Positions 50,863 through 59,808 of a stretch of DNA of 64,000 nt are shown here, piece by piece; positions within the stretch are counted from its first letter, which is position 1; every line of letters starts with the position of its first letter. The translations under genes were made by a program, and so were the position numbers. The DNA lies in the NCBI GenBank assembly GCA_039933215.1, contig JBDTOO010000007.1, forward strand, positions 15,775 to 79,774, written 5' to 3'. The notes beneath the pieces were generated by a model. That model was not told the DNA's origin and did no database searches. It saw only the letters and a list, made by a program, of their open reading frames with translations. The stretch comes from JALYUA01 sp039933215. GTDB lineage: Bacteria > Acidobacteriota > Thermoanaerobaculia > UBA5066 > Gp7-AA6.

Positions 50863-51330
50863 TCAGGCCGCGAGCCGGATGGCGAACAGCTTCTCGCCGT
50901 ATTCGACGGGCTGGCCGTTGCGGGGATAGACCTCGACGATCTCCCCCTCGACGTCGGACTCGATCTCGTTCATCAGCTTCATCGACTCGATGATGCAGAG
51001 AATCTTTCCCCGGCCGACCTTCTGGCCGACCTCCGCGAACGAGCCCGACTCCGGCGAGGGAGACCGATAGAAGGTCCCGACGATGGGCGACGTGATCACG
51101 TGAAGCGTCTTGTCCTCGGCGGGTGCAGCCGCCTCCGCCGCGACGGGGACCTCGACCGCGGCGGGCGCCGCGAGCCCGTTCTCGCGGGCATGGCCGCCCG
51201 AACCGTTTCCCTCGACGACGCGGTGGCCCTCGATGCGAACGCGGAATCCCGCCTGCTCGATCTCGATGCCGAAGAGGTTCTTCTCGGAGACCAGATCGAT
51301 CAGCTCGCGGATTTCCTTGAAAGAGAGCAT
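50863..51330 (-). CDS. accB: biotin carboxyl carrier protein
   Basis: This 155-residue carrier has an N-terminal helical segment (LSFKEIRELIDLVSEKNLFGIEIEQAGFRVRI) joined by an Ala/Pro-rich linker to the biotinyl domain. The biotinylation site is Lys118 in ESMKLMNEI. Thumb-like VGTFYRSPSPESGSFAEVGQ is present before it. Its ATG is 3 bases after the Roadblock gene stop and it is followed by accC. It carries the carboxybiotin arm between AccC and the carboxyltransferase for fatty acid synthesis. Confidence 0.96.
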   Translation of the reverse strand: MLSFKEIRELIDLVSEKNLFGIEIEQAGFRVRIEGHRVVEGNGSGGHARENGLAAPAAVEVPVAAEAAAPAEDKTLHVITSPIVGTFYRSPSPESGSFAEVGQKVGRGKILCIIESMKLMNEIESDVEGEIVEVYPRNGQPVEYGEKLFAIRLAA

Positions 51331-51333
51331 CGT

Positions 51334-51696
51334 TTAGAGGAGCTCCTTTTCGAGCGCCAGGCCGGCCTTTCGAAGCTCGAAGCGGCCGCGGCCGAAGTTG
51401 CCCTGCCTCCCCAGGAGGAGGAGCAGATAATACTCCTCCGTCACCCGGGAGAGGATGGCGATCGACCCCTGTGTGACGACGACGATCTGCTCGACGAAGC
51501 CCGTCTCCGAGCCGGTCCGGGGGCGTTCCGACGCCTTGACGAACGCTCCGAGCTCCGCCGCCACCGACTCCAGGGGGACGCCCTTCTTCGGGGCGTAGGA
51601 ATCGATCGGTATTCCGTCCGTGCCGATCAGGGACACGGCCTGTGTCCCCTCGACGCGTTCGGCGATCCGACGGAGCGTGTCCTGAAAGATGTTCAT
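51334..51696 (-). CDS. Roadblock/LC7-domain protein
   Basis: This 120-residue single-domain protein has the Roadblock/LC7 pattern: LRRIAERVEGTQAVSLIGTDGIPIDSYAP at the N-terminus, a central helix, VEQIVVVTQGSIAILSRVTEEYYLLLLLGRQGNFG and a final helix LRKAGLALEKELL. Such proteins act as GTPase-activating or scaffold subunits for small Ras-like GTPases (MglB acts on MglA). No MglA gene is nearby. The gene lies between a TPR gene and accB and not next to a GTPase, so its partner is not known. Confidence 0.8.
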   Translation of the reverse strand: MNIFQDTLRRIAERVEGTQAVSLIGTDGIPIDSYAPKKGVPLESVAAELGAFVKASERPRTGSETGFVEQIVVVTQGSIAILSRVTEEYYLLLLLGRQGNFGRGRFELRKAGLALEKELL

Positions 51697-51726
51697 CGGG
51701 TCTCCCGCGAATCGCCGCGGCGGAGG

Positions 51727-52896
51727 TCAGCCGGTTTGTACCATGCTGAGCCAGTGTTTTAAAGCGCGCACGCGCGCGAGACGCCGGTCGAGGGCGGCGC
51801 TCACCTCCGGCTCGCTGCGCGCCGTCGCGGCGGGCAGGAGACGGGCCTCGGCGTCCCGCCGGAGACGCTTCAACTCGACGTCGAACGGGTTGCCGGCGAC
51901 CAGGTCGTCGTAGATTCGCAGAGCCTCGGAGTAGTGCCCCTGGGCAAAATAGAGGTCGGCGAGAGTCCGGCCCTGCTCCTCGGCGCCCGGGTCCGCCGCC
52001 TCCGGCTCGGGGTCCGTGCTTTCTTCCGCCTCGCCCGCCGCGGCCGGCTCCGGGCGCGCCGCCGGCTCCGGGAGCTCCCCGGGCGGCGGGACGGCCCGCA
52101 GGACGTCCGCGACCCGGAACGCCCGCGTCGAGAGATCAGCGGGCTCCGGATCCGCTACCGGGGAAGCGACGGGCACGGAGGCGGGCTCCGCAACGACCGC
52201 GGAGACGGCGGCGGGAGCGATCTGCGGAAAGACCCCATCGCGCGAGAGCACCGTCGGGACCGCGGGGCCGGCCGGGAGGTTCCGAGAAAACGAATCGTCG
52301 AGCTCGAACTTGACGGACGTCGACTCCCCCACCTCCTCGACGGGCAGCCGCCGGGGGCCGGTGGACGCCGAGGCGGAGGCGAAGCGGTCGCGGGAGGTCC
52401 GGATCGGGCCCGACACCTTGCCTTCGAAGAACGTCGGGGGCGGCGGAAGGGCGGGCGGCTCGGCGCGCGGCGGAGGCGGCGGCGCGAGCTCCAGCTGGAG
52501 TCGCTCGATCATGTCGTCGACCGACCGGTCGCCGGACAGAGCGCGGTAGAGCTTGTACTTCTTGATCGCCTCGACGCTCTCGCCCCGGGACAGATAGATG
52601 TCGGCGAGCGACTTCGCCGAAACGAGATTGCCCGGGTCGTTCGACAACACCTTCGTGAACGTCGCGATCGCCTCGGTGATTTGCCCCGCTTCCAGGTAGG
52701 CGCGGCCGAGCGCGACGTGCGCCGAGAGATAACCCGGATGCGCGAGCAGGCCCCGCTGCAGGGTCGAAAGGGATTCCGAGACCCGGCCCGTTTTCCGGTA
52801 CTCCTCGGCGAGCGTCACGAAGAGGCGGGAGCCCGGATCGAGCTCGAGGCGCCGCTTCAGGTCTCGGATGCGGGCTTCGGCCGACAGCTCAGCCAC
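51727..52896 (-). CDS. TPR-repeat protein with acidic Pro-rich middle
   Basis: This 389-residue protein starts with TPR-like helices (LAEEYRKTGRVSESLSTLQRGLLAHPGYLSAHVALGRAYLEAGQI) and a Pro/Ser/Ala-rich low-complexity region (about 140-320). It ends in a further TPR-like segment (LADLYFAQGHYSEALRIYDDLVAGNP). There is no signal peptide. The architecture, a flexible linker between helical repeats, is typical of scaffold proteins next to Roadblock genes. The start is GTG at 52896. It lies between the IPT lipoprotein gene and the Roadblock gene on the same strand. Partner unknown. Confidence 0.75.
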   Translation of the reverse strand: MAELSAEARIRDLKRRLELDPGSRLFVTLAEEYRKTGRVSESLSTLQRGLLAHPGYLSAHVALGRAYLEAGQITEAIATFTKVLSNDPGNLVSAKSLADIYLSRGESVEAIKKYKLYRALSGDRSVDDMIERLQLELAPPPPPRAEPPALPPPPTFFEGKVSGPIRTSRDRFASASASTGPRRLPVEEVGESTSVKFELDDSFSRNLPAGPAVPTVLSRDGVFPQIAPAAVSAVVAEPASVPVASPVADPEPADLSTRAFRVADVLRAVPPPGELPEPAARPEPAAAGEAEESTDPEPEAADPGAEEQGRTLADLYFAQGHYSEALRIYDDLVAGNPFDVELKRLRRDAEARLLPAATARSEPEVSAALDRRLARVRALKHWLSMVQTG

Positions 52897-52982
52897 GAAA
52901 AGCCGCGAGCCGTCCCCCGCGCGGGGGACGGCGTTCGAAACGACTCAGGCGGCTTTCGCCGCGGATCGCTCCCAAGTGAACT

Positions 52983-54656
52983 TCACCGGCCAGCCGGAAA
53001 AGCGGCAGGGGCCGGCGTCGGGGCCAGGAGGCACCCCTGCAGGTAGACGACCGCGGCGGTCGACGTCGTCGCGCAGCCCGTGACGTTTGCCGTCAGAACG
53101 ATGTCGGCGGTCCCGTTCGGCACCACGTCTCCGTTGACCTGCGAGCCCGTGCAGGCCGGCGCGGTCCGGGCGAGGTCGGGCATCGTCGCGGCGATCGTTC
53201 CGTCCGAAAGGACCGAGAAGCTCGCCGGACGGCCGCCGATCAGGACCGAGATGATCCGACCGACGCCGCCGTTTCCGCCGGAGAAATTGGCGCCCGAGAT
53301 GCTGACCGGAGTGCCCGCCGCGGCGCTGCCGGGCGAGACGCCGGTGATGATCGGCTTGGTGGCCGCGATGAGATAGGTGAATCCAGTGCCCTCGGTCGTG
53401 TCGAAGTCGCCGGTGTTGATGTTCACGACGCTCACCGCGCCGGAGACGTCCGTGCAGCCGGTGACGAGCGGGGCGCCCGGGAGAACGATGATCTCGGTCG
53501 CGGAGACCGAGATGACCTGGGCCGCGACGCCTGCGAGGCCCACCGCGACGGGCGCCTCGAAGCCCCGGCCGAAGATCGTGACCTGGCTAAACGGCACGTC
53601 GACGCGCTGGACGTTGTTGGACACGGAAGTGATGTTGACCTTCTCGACGTAGCGGAAGCTCGCGAATGTGGCGTCCGTGCCGGAGGTCACCTCGTGGACG
53701 CGGACTTCGACGTTCGCATTCAGGTTCGGCGAACCCGGCGGGACGACGGGCGTCAGGACGACGATCTGGTTGAACGAGACCGACAGCACCGTCGCCTCCT
53801 GGGTCCCGAAAAAGACCTGGAGGGGCGAGCTGAAGCCCGAACCGACGATCGTGGCGCGCGTGTTGCCGCTGTTCGGTCCCGACGAAGGCAGGATCGCCGT
53901 GACCGTGGGGGTCGACGAGGACGCGGTCCCGAAGGCGAAGCAGTTGGGAACCTGGAGCACGAAGGGGTTGGCCGTGTTCGTCCCGAGCGTGATGGTCACG
54001 TTCACGGGAACGGACGGCGAGATGGCCTCGGGGAACGCGGGCGTCGTGACGGTCACGCCGGTCGGCGTGACGGCTGTGACGAGGCCCTCGCGCGTGACGC
54101 CAGCGGCCGTAAAGGTCACCCGCGTCGTCGCCGCCGAGCCGAAGAAGCGGCCGCCGCTGAAGGTCACGTCGGTTCCGCCCGTGTTCGAAGCGAAGCTGGG
54201 ACTGCAGGACGAGAAGAACGGATTAGCGGCCGCCGTGGGCTGGAAGGAGATCGGCAGCGTCGCCGTGCCGGTCTGGCCGGAGACGGTCGCCGAGGCCCGC
54301 ACGTTCGCCAGGCCCGCGTCGCTCGAGCAGAGGGCGGTCACCGCCGCGCTGCCCTGCGTCGTAACGGAGACGACGGCGCCCGCGTTCTGCTGAAAGATTC
54401 CGAAGTCCGTCGAGAAGGCCACACCCGTGCCGTCGGGAACGTTGGCGCCGTTCAGGCTCACGATGGCCTGGATCAACGTGCAGTTGCCGGCGAGCGGGTT
54501 CGCGTTGTTCGTGAAGAGCCGGACCTGCAAGGGCGTTCCATTCGGCCCCGGGGTCGGCTGCCGGTTGGGAGGCGTCGGCGCCGGCGCGTCGGCGGAGCAC
54601 GCCAGGTAGAACGCGACGAGCGCGATCGCGAGGACTGCGGTGGAAATCCGGCGCAT
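52983..54656 (-). CDS. lipoprotein-like protein with IPT/TIG domains
   Basis: This 557-residue exported protein has a signal ending FYLACSAD, with a probable lipid Cys at 20. A Thr/Pro linker (PAPTPPNRQPTPGP) is followed by an Ig-like domain of the bacterial big type (VAFSTDFGIFQQNAG). Several IPT/TIG modules follow, with the recurring pattern P.I...PSSG...G.T.ATIVGSGF (SPLQVFFG, APVAVGLAG). These fold as Ig-like beta sandwiches and often bind sugar or protein. The gene lies 13 bases after the previous lipoprotein and continues the pilQ run, suggesting a surface or pilus-associated role; this is inferred only from position. Confidence 0.75.
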   Translation of the reverse strand: MRRISTAVLAIALVAFYLACSADAPAPTPPNRQPTPGPNGTPLQVRLFTNNANPLAGNCTLIQAIVSLNGANVPDGTGVAFSTDFGIFQQNAGAVVSVTTQGSAAVTALCSSDAGLANVRASATVSGQTGTATLPISFQPTAAANPFFSSCSPSFASNTGGTDVTFSGGRFFGSAATTRVTFTAAGVTREGLVTAVTPTGVTVTTPAFPEAISPSVPVNVTITLGTNTANPFVLQVPNCFAFGTASSSTPTVTAILPSSGPNSGNTRATIVGSGFSSPLQVFFGTQEATVLSVSFNQIVVLTPVVPPGSPNLNANVEVRVHEVTSGTDATFASFRYVEKVNITSVSNNVQRVDVPFSQVTIFGRGFEAPVAVGLAGVAAQVISVSATEIIVLPGAPLVTGCTDVSGAVSVVNINTGDFDTTEGTGFTYLIAATKPIITGVSPGSAAAGTPVSISGANFSGGNGGVGRIISVLIGGRPASFSVLSDGTIAATMPDLARTAPACTGSQVNGDVVPNGTADIVLTANVTGCATTSTAAVVYLQGCLLAPTPAPAAFPAGR

Positions 54657-54669
54657 GTCGGGCCTCCCC

Positions 54670-55248
54670 TTAACGAGCCAACCTGGAAAGCGGCGTTGCC
54701 CCGGCGAAACGGAAGAGCAGAATTCCGCTCGCCGTCTCGCTCTTCACCCTCATGCCGGACGCGGTGTGGCCGAAGAAGGTGAGATCGAAGGCCATCTGGA
54801 TCTCGTCTCGCTGTGTCTGACGGTCGATGCCCCCGTTGAACGGAAGAAGCTGGTCGAACGGGGAGAGCTGGATGTCCGTCGCCGCGAGAATCGGGAAATT
54901 ACTCAGCGTCGCGGTCCCACCGGACGGGACGATCACGCCCGCGCCGAACGTCTTGTCGGCCGGCACGATCGTTCCGCCGTCGGTCCGCCGGAAGTGCACG
55001 GTGTAGCTCTCGATCTGCACGTTGGCGAAGCCCTGAGGATCCGCCTGGCTGGCATTCTTGAAGTGGCTCACCAGATTGATCGTGTCGATCTGGATCGGAG
55101 CGACCGTCCCGACGTTGACGAACCCGGGTTGGAGCGCGATGTCGGTCGTGATGAAGACCGGCGCCTCGGACTCACCCTGTTTATTCGTGCACGCGCTCGC
55201 GATCACGAGAGCCGCGAGCCCGATCGAAATGCAGAGAACTTTTTTCAT
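54670..55248 (-). CDS. small lipoprotein downstream of pilQ
   Basis: This 192-residue protein has a clear lipobox (VIASACTNK, Cys near residue 20). The mature part is beta-rich and contains LVSHFKNASQADPQGFANVQIESYTVHFRRTDGG and LSPFDQLLPFNGGIDRQTQRDEIQMAFDLTFFGHTASG. I do not recognise a domain. The gene starts 15 bases after the pilQ stop. It may act as a pilotin or accessory for the secretin, by analogy only. Confidence 0.7.
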   Translation of the reverse strand: MKKVLCISIGLAALVIASACTNKQGESEAPVFITTDIALQPGFVNVGTVAPIQIDTINLVSHFKNASQADPQGFANVQIESYTVHFRRTDGGTIVPADKTFGAGVIVPSGGTATLSNFPILAATDIQLSPFDQLLPFNGGIDRQTQRDEIQMAFDLTFFGHTASGMRVKSETASGILLFRFAGATPLSRLAR

Positions 55249-55263
55249 GACGTTCGTCCTCTC

Positions 55264-57945
55264 CTACGTCCTGAGAATCCGGGGCGTGATGAAGATCAGA
55301 AGCTCGTCGTGCTTCTCCGTACGGGTCTTGTTGCGGAACAGGTTTCCGAGGATGGGAATCTTCCAGAGCCCCGGGATCATGTTGTTCTGATCCTGGTCGT
55401 TGATCTGGAAGATGCCGCCGATCACCGTCGTCCCGCCGTCCCGGACGAGGATCTGTCCGCGATATTCGCGGATCGTCAGAGGAACGTTCTGACCGAGCGA
55501 GAGGTTCAACGCGACGGCCGGTTCCCGCTTGGAGACGCTGACGTCGAGAAGGATCGTTCCCTCGTTCGTGATCTGGGGCGTCACGGACAGGCGGAGCGTC
55601 GCGTCGACATAGATGACGGTCGTCGTGTTGTTGACGTTCGTCTGCACGGGGATCTGAACGCCGGACTGGATCGACGCGGCCGTATTCGTCAGGGCGGCGA
55701 CCTTCGGCGACGAGATGATCTTGAGCAGGCCCTGGTTCTCCGCTGCCGTGAGGGCGACGTCCAGGTTGAACGTGTTGAGGATGTTGCCGAGGCGCACGGA
55801 CGCGACGGTCGGGCCGTTCGCGAGGCCGACGGTGCCGGCGCCCGTGATCGTGTTCGGGAAGACCAGGTTCGTCGTATTGCCGTGGGCGACGTCGGCGGCG
55901 CCGTTGACGCCCCAGCTGATTCCCAGGCTGCGCCCGAGCGACTTGGTCGTTTCCACGATCCGCGACTCGATCATCACCTGCGGCGTCGCCGTGTCGAGCT
56001 GATCGATGAGCTGGAGCACCGCCGGCAGATAGGTCGGGATCTCGCGGATGATCAGCGTGTTCGTGCGCGCGTCGATGACGATGTCTCCGCGCTTCGACAT
56101 GACGCTCTTCACGGTCAGGATCACCTCGGCCGCGCGCGCGTACGAGAGCTTCTTGATCAGCGTGCGCGTCGGCTCGGCCGCCTGGCGGGCCTCGGCCAGC
56201 CGCGCGCGGTCGGACTGCTCCGCCTGGAGCTTGGCCGTGGTCGCAATCCGCATGATGTTGTTCTCGAGCACATACCCGAGGCCGTTCTGCTTCAGGATCA
56301 GGTCGAGGGCCTGGTCCCAGGGGACGTCTTCGAGCTGCACCGTCACGGTTCCACGGACCTCGGGGTCCACGACGATATTGAGCTGCGTCAACTGCGAAAT
56401 GGTCCGGAAGACGTCCTTGATGTCCGCGTCCTTCAGGTCGAGCGAGATCGGCTCGCCGGTGAACTGGGTGGTCGCTTCGGAGATGGTTCGGGGCTGGAAC
56501 GCGTTGGCGTTCGGCGCCGCCGAGACGGGCCGCGCGCCATCTTCCTGCTGGAGAACGGCCGCCGCCGCTTCGAACAGCGCCTCGTCGCGGCGGGACGAGG
56601 CGGGCTTCGGCGGCGCCGGGGCGGCGGCCGCCTTCGCGGAGCGCTTCGCCTGACGGACGCCCGGCAGCCTCGTGGGGGTCTCGCCCGAGGACGTCCGGAT
56701 CGCTTCGTCCGCGCGTGCGCGAAAAACAGGATCGGACAGAGAGGTCGTGGAGGCCGGAGCCGGCGCAGGCTCGACGGCGGCTTCGCGGACGGGCGCGGCG
56801 GCCGGCGGCGGCGGCGCCGCCTCGGCATGGAGCGGCGCGGCCGCGGCGGGCTTCAAAGACTCGATCGCCGGCGCGGCGGGAGGCGAAGGCAGGGTTTCGG
56901 GGGCGGCCGCGATCTCCGTGCGCGAGGGCGGAGGCGGCGCGGCGGCATGGGTCTCCGCTGGACGAACGGACGCGGACGCGGTCTCCACCGCTCCGGCCGT
57001 GCGCCCGACGACGACGGACAGGCGCTCGCCGTCCAGTCGGATGGCGTGAGGAGCGGGCCGCGTCAGGTCGAGCACGATCCGGGTCACCAGCTCGGGGGAC
57101 GTCTGGAACTGGGAGACGCGAACCCGGGCGACGAGCTCGCTCTTGACCGTCAGCGCGCGGCGTCGGACGTCATTGCGGACGCCGGGAAGGTCGATGACGA
57201 TCCGGGGCGGATTCTCGAGCGCGAAATCCTTCGCCTGGAAGTAGCCGTCTCCGAGCAGCGCGACGACGACTTCGCCGTCGGCGGAGCTGGCCCGGACCTC
57301 CTCGAGAGAGTGCGCGGGCTCTCCGCGCGGCGCGGCCGCTCGGGCCGGCTCTTCCGCGCGGACGGCCGGCGCGGGCGCCGGGGCGATCGAAGCGGACTCG
57401 ACCGGCGCGGAAGACGCGGACGCGGCCCCCGCGGCGGCGGCGATCTGCTCGGGACCTTCGAAGGAGAGAGCGAGACCCTGCCCGAGACTGCGCACGTCGT
57501 AGCGCGCGCCTTCCCGATGCGCGATCGTCAGACGCGTCATGTGCTTGCCCATCTCGGTGATGGGCTCCACGCGAACGGACTGCACGAGAGTTCCGGAGGC
57601 GGCGGGGGTCGCGAATTTCTCGTCGATCCCCATTCCCGGCAGATCGAGCACGAGAAGGTCCGGACGCGGCTCGTATGCCGTGTAGAGGATGGGCGCGTTG
57701 GCCGATAGGACCAGGCGTGCCCCGTCGGAGTCTTCCGTGAAGGCGGCCTCCTGGACGCGGGCGGCGGAAGCGGCGGAGCCCGGAGCGGTGTGTGCGGCCT
57801 TCCCGGCGGGCACCTCACTCGTCCCGCGACCTCGCGAGGCGCAGCCGACGGCCGTCGTGAGCATCAAGGCCACGAACAGTCGCGCGGCGAGCGCGCAACC
57901 GGATGGCCGGGCGGCCGTCGCGGACCTCTTCAATGCCATTCGCAT
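55264..57945 (-). CDS. pilQ: type IV pilus secretin PilQ
   Basis: This 893-residue outer-membrane secretin has a signal with Cys35 (TAVGCAS). Two AMIN domains lie at about 64-164 and 213-313, and a Pro/Ala-rich linker of about 180 residues follows. The STN-like segment (SLDLKDADIKDVFRTISQLTQ) is at about 498-572 and the secretin domain ends in GGIFQINDQDQNNMIPGLWKIPILGNLFRNK. AMIN domains bind peptidoglycan. The start is the ATG at 57945, with GGAGG nearby. It is downstream of pilP and upstream of two lipoprotein genes. The long linker is more than usual between AMIN and STN domains. Confidence 0.95.
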   Translation of the reverse strand: MRMALKRSATAARPSGCALAARLFVALMLTTAVGCASRGRGTSEVPAGKAAHTAPGSAASAARVQEAAFTEDSDGARLVLSANAPILYTAYEPRPDLLVLDLPGMGIDEKFATPAASGTLVQSVRVEPITEMGKHMTRLTIAHREGARYDVRSLGQGLALSFEGPEQIAAAAGAASASSAPVESASIAPAPAPAVRAEEPARAAAPRGEPAHSLEEVRASSADGEVVVALLGDGYFQAKDFALENPPRIVIDLPGVRNDVRRRALTVKSELVARVRVSQFQTSPELVTRIVLDLTRPAPHAIRLDGERLSVVVGRTAGAVETASASVRPAETHAAAPPPPSRTEIAAAPETLPSPPAAPAIESLKPAAAAPLHAEAAPPPPAAAPVREAAVEPAPAPASTTSLSDPVFRARADEAIRTSSGETPTRLPGVRQAKRSAKAAAAPAPPKPASSRRDEALFEAAAAVLQQEDGARPVSAAPNANAFQPRTISEATTQFTGEPISLDLKDADIKDVFRTISQLTQLNIVVDPEVRGTVTVQLEDVPWDQALDLILKQNGLGYVLENNIMRIATTAKLQAEQSDRARLAEARQAAEPTRTLIKKLSYARAAEVILTVKSVMSKRGDIVIDARTNTLIIREIPTYLPAVLQLIDQLDTATPQVMIESRIVETTKSLGRSLGISWGVNGAADVAHGNTTNLVFPNTITGAGTVGLANGPTVASVRLGNILNTFNLDVALTAAENQGLLKIISSPKVAALTNTAASIQSGVQIPVQTNVNNTTTVIYVDATLRLSVTPQITNEGTILLDVSVSKREPAVALNLSLGQNVPLTIREYRGQILVRDGGTTVIGGIFQINDQDQNNMIPGLWKIPILGNLFRNKTRTEKHDELLIFITPRILRT

Positions 57946-57985
57946 CGTTCCTCCCGTCGCGCTGGAATCCGTCGTTGTCTGCCGG

Positions 57986-58504
57986 TCACTGCTTGGCCGT
58001 CGTGTTGAGTTGTTTGGTGATGTCGCGGAAAGGCTTCACGCTCTGAGGGTCGTTCAGGTTCTGCCGGAACCCGATCTCGTTCGGACCGACCCGCGTCACC
58101 TCTCCGTCGTAGAGGAGATCGCCCGAGCGAAGCAGGTAGCTCTTGTTGTCGGTTCCGCGGATCTGCGCGACGTATCCGGACCTCGTCTTCCAGATCCCCT
58201 GAACGGTGACGTCGTCAATTCCGATGCCGGCGATCCCGGGAGGCCGGGGGCCCCCGGCGCGGTTCTCGGACCGGACGAGCAACGAGCGGAACGGATCGCG
58301 CCGGCCGGCCGGGTCGTACGTGTAGCCGCGGCCGGAAAGGGACGGGTCTTCGACCTCGCCGATGGAGGGGGGCGCGGCATCGGGAGCCGCAGCGGAGGGA
58401 GCCGGGACAGGGGTCACCGCCGCGGCGGGCTTTCGGGCCGGCTGCGCCCGCGCCGTCGAGGCGGCGAGCACGAGTGCGGCGATCCCGGCGAAAAGGGTCT
58501 TCAT
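57986..58504 (-). CDS. pilP: type IV pilus assembly protein PilP
   Basis: This 172-residue protein has a signal peptide (LVLAASTARAQ), a Pro/Ala-rich linker and the compact beta domain typical of PilP: YTYDPAGRRDPFRSLL, IDDVTVQGIWKTRSGYVAQIRGTDNKSYLLRSGDLLYDGEVTRVGPNEIGFRQ. PilP links the PilN/PilO dimer to PilQ in the periplasm. Classical PilP is a lipoprotein, but the signal here shows ARAQ rather than a lipobox. It sits 40 bases from pilQ and its start overlaps the pilO stop. Confidence 0.92.
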   Translation of the reverse strand: MKTLFAGIAALVLAASTARAQPARKPAAAVTPVPAPSAAAPDAAPPSIGEVEDPSLSGRGYTYDPAGRRDPFRSLLVRSENRAGGPRPPGIAGIGIDDVTVQGIWKTRSGYVAQIRGTDNKSYLLRSGDLLYDGEVTRVGPNEIGFRQNLNDPQSVKPFRDITKQLNTTAKQ

Positions 58505-59169
58505 TCGATCTTCCCGGCGGCGTCGGACGTCTTCTTGGAGAGCGCGCGGGCCTTCGCCGCCGCCGCTCCCGTCCCCTCTTTGCCGGCCGCCGCTCCCGTC
58601 TTGGCGTTGTCGTCGCCCGTGTAGATGAACGTCTTGGCGACGAAATTGGCGGACAGCGACTTTCCGGGGGCCTCGAGGTTGCCCACCTTCATGTCCTCGA
58701 CGTTGATGATCCGCGAGAAGCGGCTCATCCGGTCGAAGAGCAGGGCGAGGTTGTGGTACGTGCCGTCGAGCGCGATGTCGATCGGATACTCCGAATAGAA
58801 GTCCTTGGCGACGGGCTCGCCCGGGGTGAACTTCTTCAGCGTGAAGTCGCCCTGCCGGGTCAGTGTCTCGATCCGCTTGATGAGATCTTCGGTGTTCCGC
58901 GCGGACGGAAGAACCTGCAGGAGCTTGGCGAGCTCGAGCTCCAGGCGCTTGACCTCTTCGCGGAACTGCGAGAGCTTCCGCTCCGCCGCCCGCCCCTTGC
59001 TGATCTCGTCCTGCAGGCCTTTCAGCTCGGTCGTCTTACGCTCGATGTCCTGGTTCACCCCACGGAGCCAGAAGTAGTGAACGAGGCCGGCGAGAGCGAT
59101 GCCGATCGCGAGCCCGATCAGGGCCGCGACCCACCACTTCTTCTCTTCCAGCTTGAGCTCGATCGCCAT
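58501..59169 (-). CDS. pilO: type IV pilus assembly protein PilO
   Basis: This 222-residue protein has a short cytoplasmic N-terminus, one transmembrane helix (VAALIGLAIGIALAGLVHYFWLRG), a periplasmic coiled coil (DIERKTTELKGLQDEISKGRAAERKL) and a ferredoxin-like domain (LDGTYHNLALLFDRMSRFSRIINVEDMKVG), matching PilO. It forms the alignment complex with PilN. The ATG at 59169 lies 3 bases after pilN. The C-terminal extension (GAAAGKEGTGAAAAKARALSKK) is a low-complexity tail. Its stop overlaps pilP. Confidence 0.93.
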   Translation of the reverse strand: MAIELKLEEKKWWVAALIGLAIGIALAGLVHYFWLRGVNQDIERKTTELKGLQDEISKGRAAERKLSQFREEVKRLELELAKLLQVLPSARNTEDLIKRIETLTRQGDFTLKKFTPGEPVAKDFYSEYPIDIALDGTYHNLALLFDRMSRFSRIINVEDMKVGNLEAPGKSLSANFVAKTFIYTGDDNAKTGAAAGKEGTGAAAAKARALSKKTSDAAGKIE

Positions 59170-59172
59170 GGC

Positions 59173-59808
59173 TTAGGTCTTACTCCGCTCAGCGGGGGCC
59201 GCGGGTCCCGACGGAATCGGAGCGCCGGAGGCGGCGAGCGCGGCGCCCGGCCGGAAGGTGAGATTCATCTCCCAGTTGTAGACACCCTGGTTCGGACCCG
59301 TGTCCTGGCCGAGGTTCTTGAAGACCGGCTCCGCGAAGAAGGGGCTCTTCTTCAGGTTCTCCAGGTACGTCGCGACGGCGTTCGGAGACATCGTCTTGCC
59401 GCGCATCGTGATCTGGTCTCCGGCGACGTCCACGTTCGTCAGCCAGACGAGATCCGGAAGCGCCCGGGAGATCTCGTCCATGAGGCGGACGGGACCCTTC
59501 TGGTTCGTCTTCAGCTTGTTGATGAGCTCGATCTTCTCTTCGAGGCTCGCCTTTTTCGCTTCGTAGCCCTTGACCTCTTCGATGATCGACCGGAGACGCT
59601 CGGCCTCGATGCGCGCCTTGCCGATCTCTTCGTCGAGAGCGCGGCGACGTCCGGTCAGAAGGAGGCCCATGACGACGATGTAGAGAATGCCGAGCGCAAT
59701 GCCGGCGCCGAAGACGAGATTGTTCAGACGAGCGCCCGTCGGGAGGACGGGCGATTTCTTGCGCGCCGCCGCCGCCTTGGCTTCGGTGAGGAGATTGATC
59801 CGGATCAC
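59173..59808 (-). CDS. pilN: type IV pilus assembly protein PilN
   Basis: This 211-residue protein starts at the GTG at 59808 (IRINLLTE), which overlaps the pilM stop (GTGA). The IRINLLTEAKAAA motif at the N-terminus is the PilM-binding segment of PilN. A transmembrane helix (NNLVFGAGIALGILYIVVMGLLL) is followed by a long coiled coil and the periplasmic domain (LVWLTNVDVAGDQITMRGKTMS). An upstream reading to 59883 would add Arg-rich sequence inside pilM and is unlikely. Confidence 0.93.
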   Translation of the reverse strand: MIRINLLTEAKAAAARKKSPVLPTGARLNNLVFGAGIALGILYIVVMGLLLTGRRRALDEEIGKARIEAERLRSIIEEVKGYEAKKASLEEKIELINKLKTNQKGPVRLMDEISRALPDLVWLTNVDVAGDQITMRGKTMSPNAVATYLENLKKSPFFAEPVFKNLGQDTGPNQGVYNWEMNLTFRPGAALAASGAPIPSGPAAPAERSKT

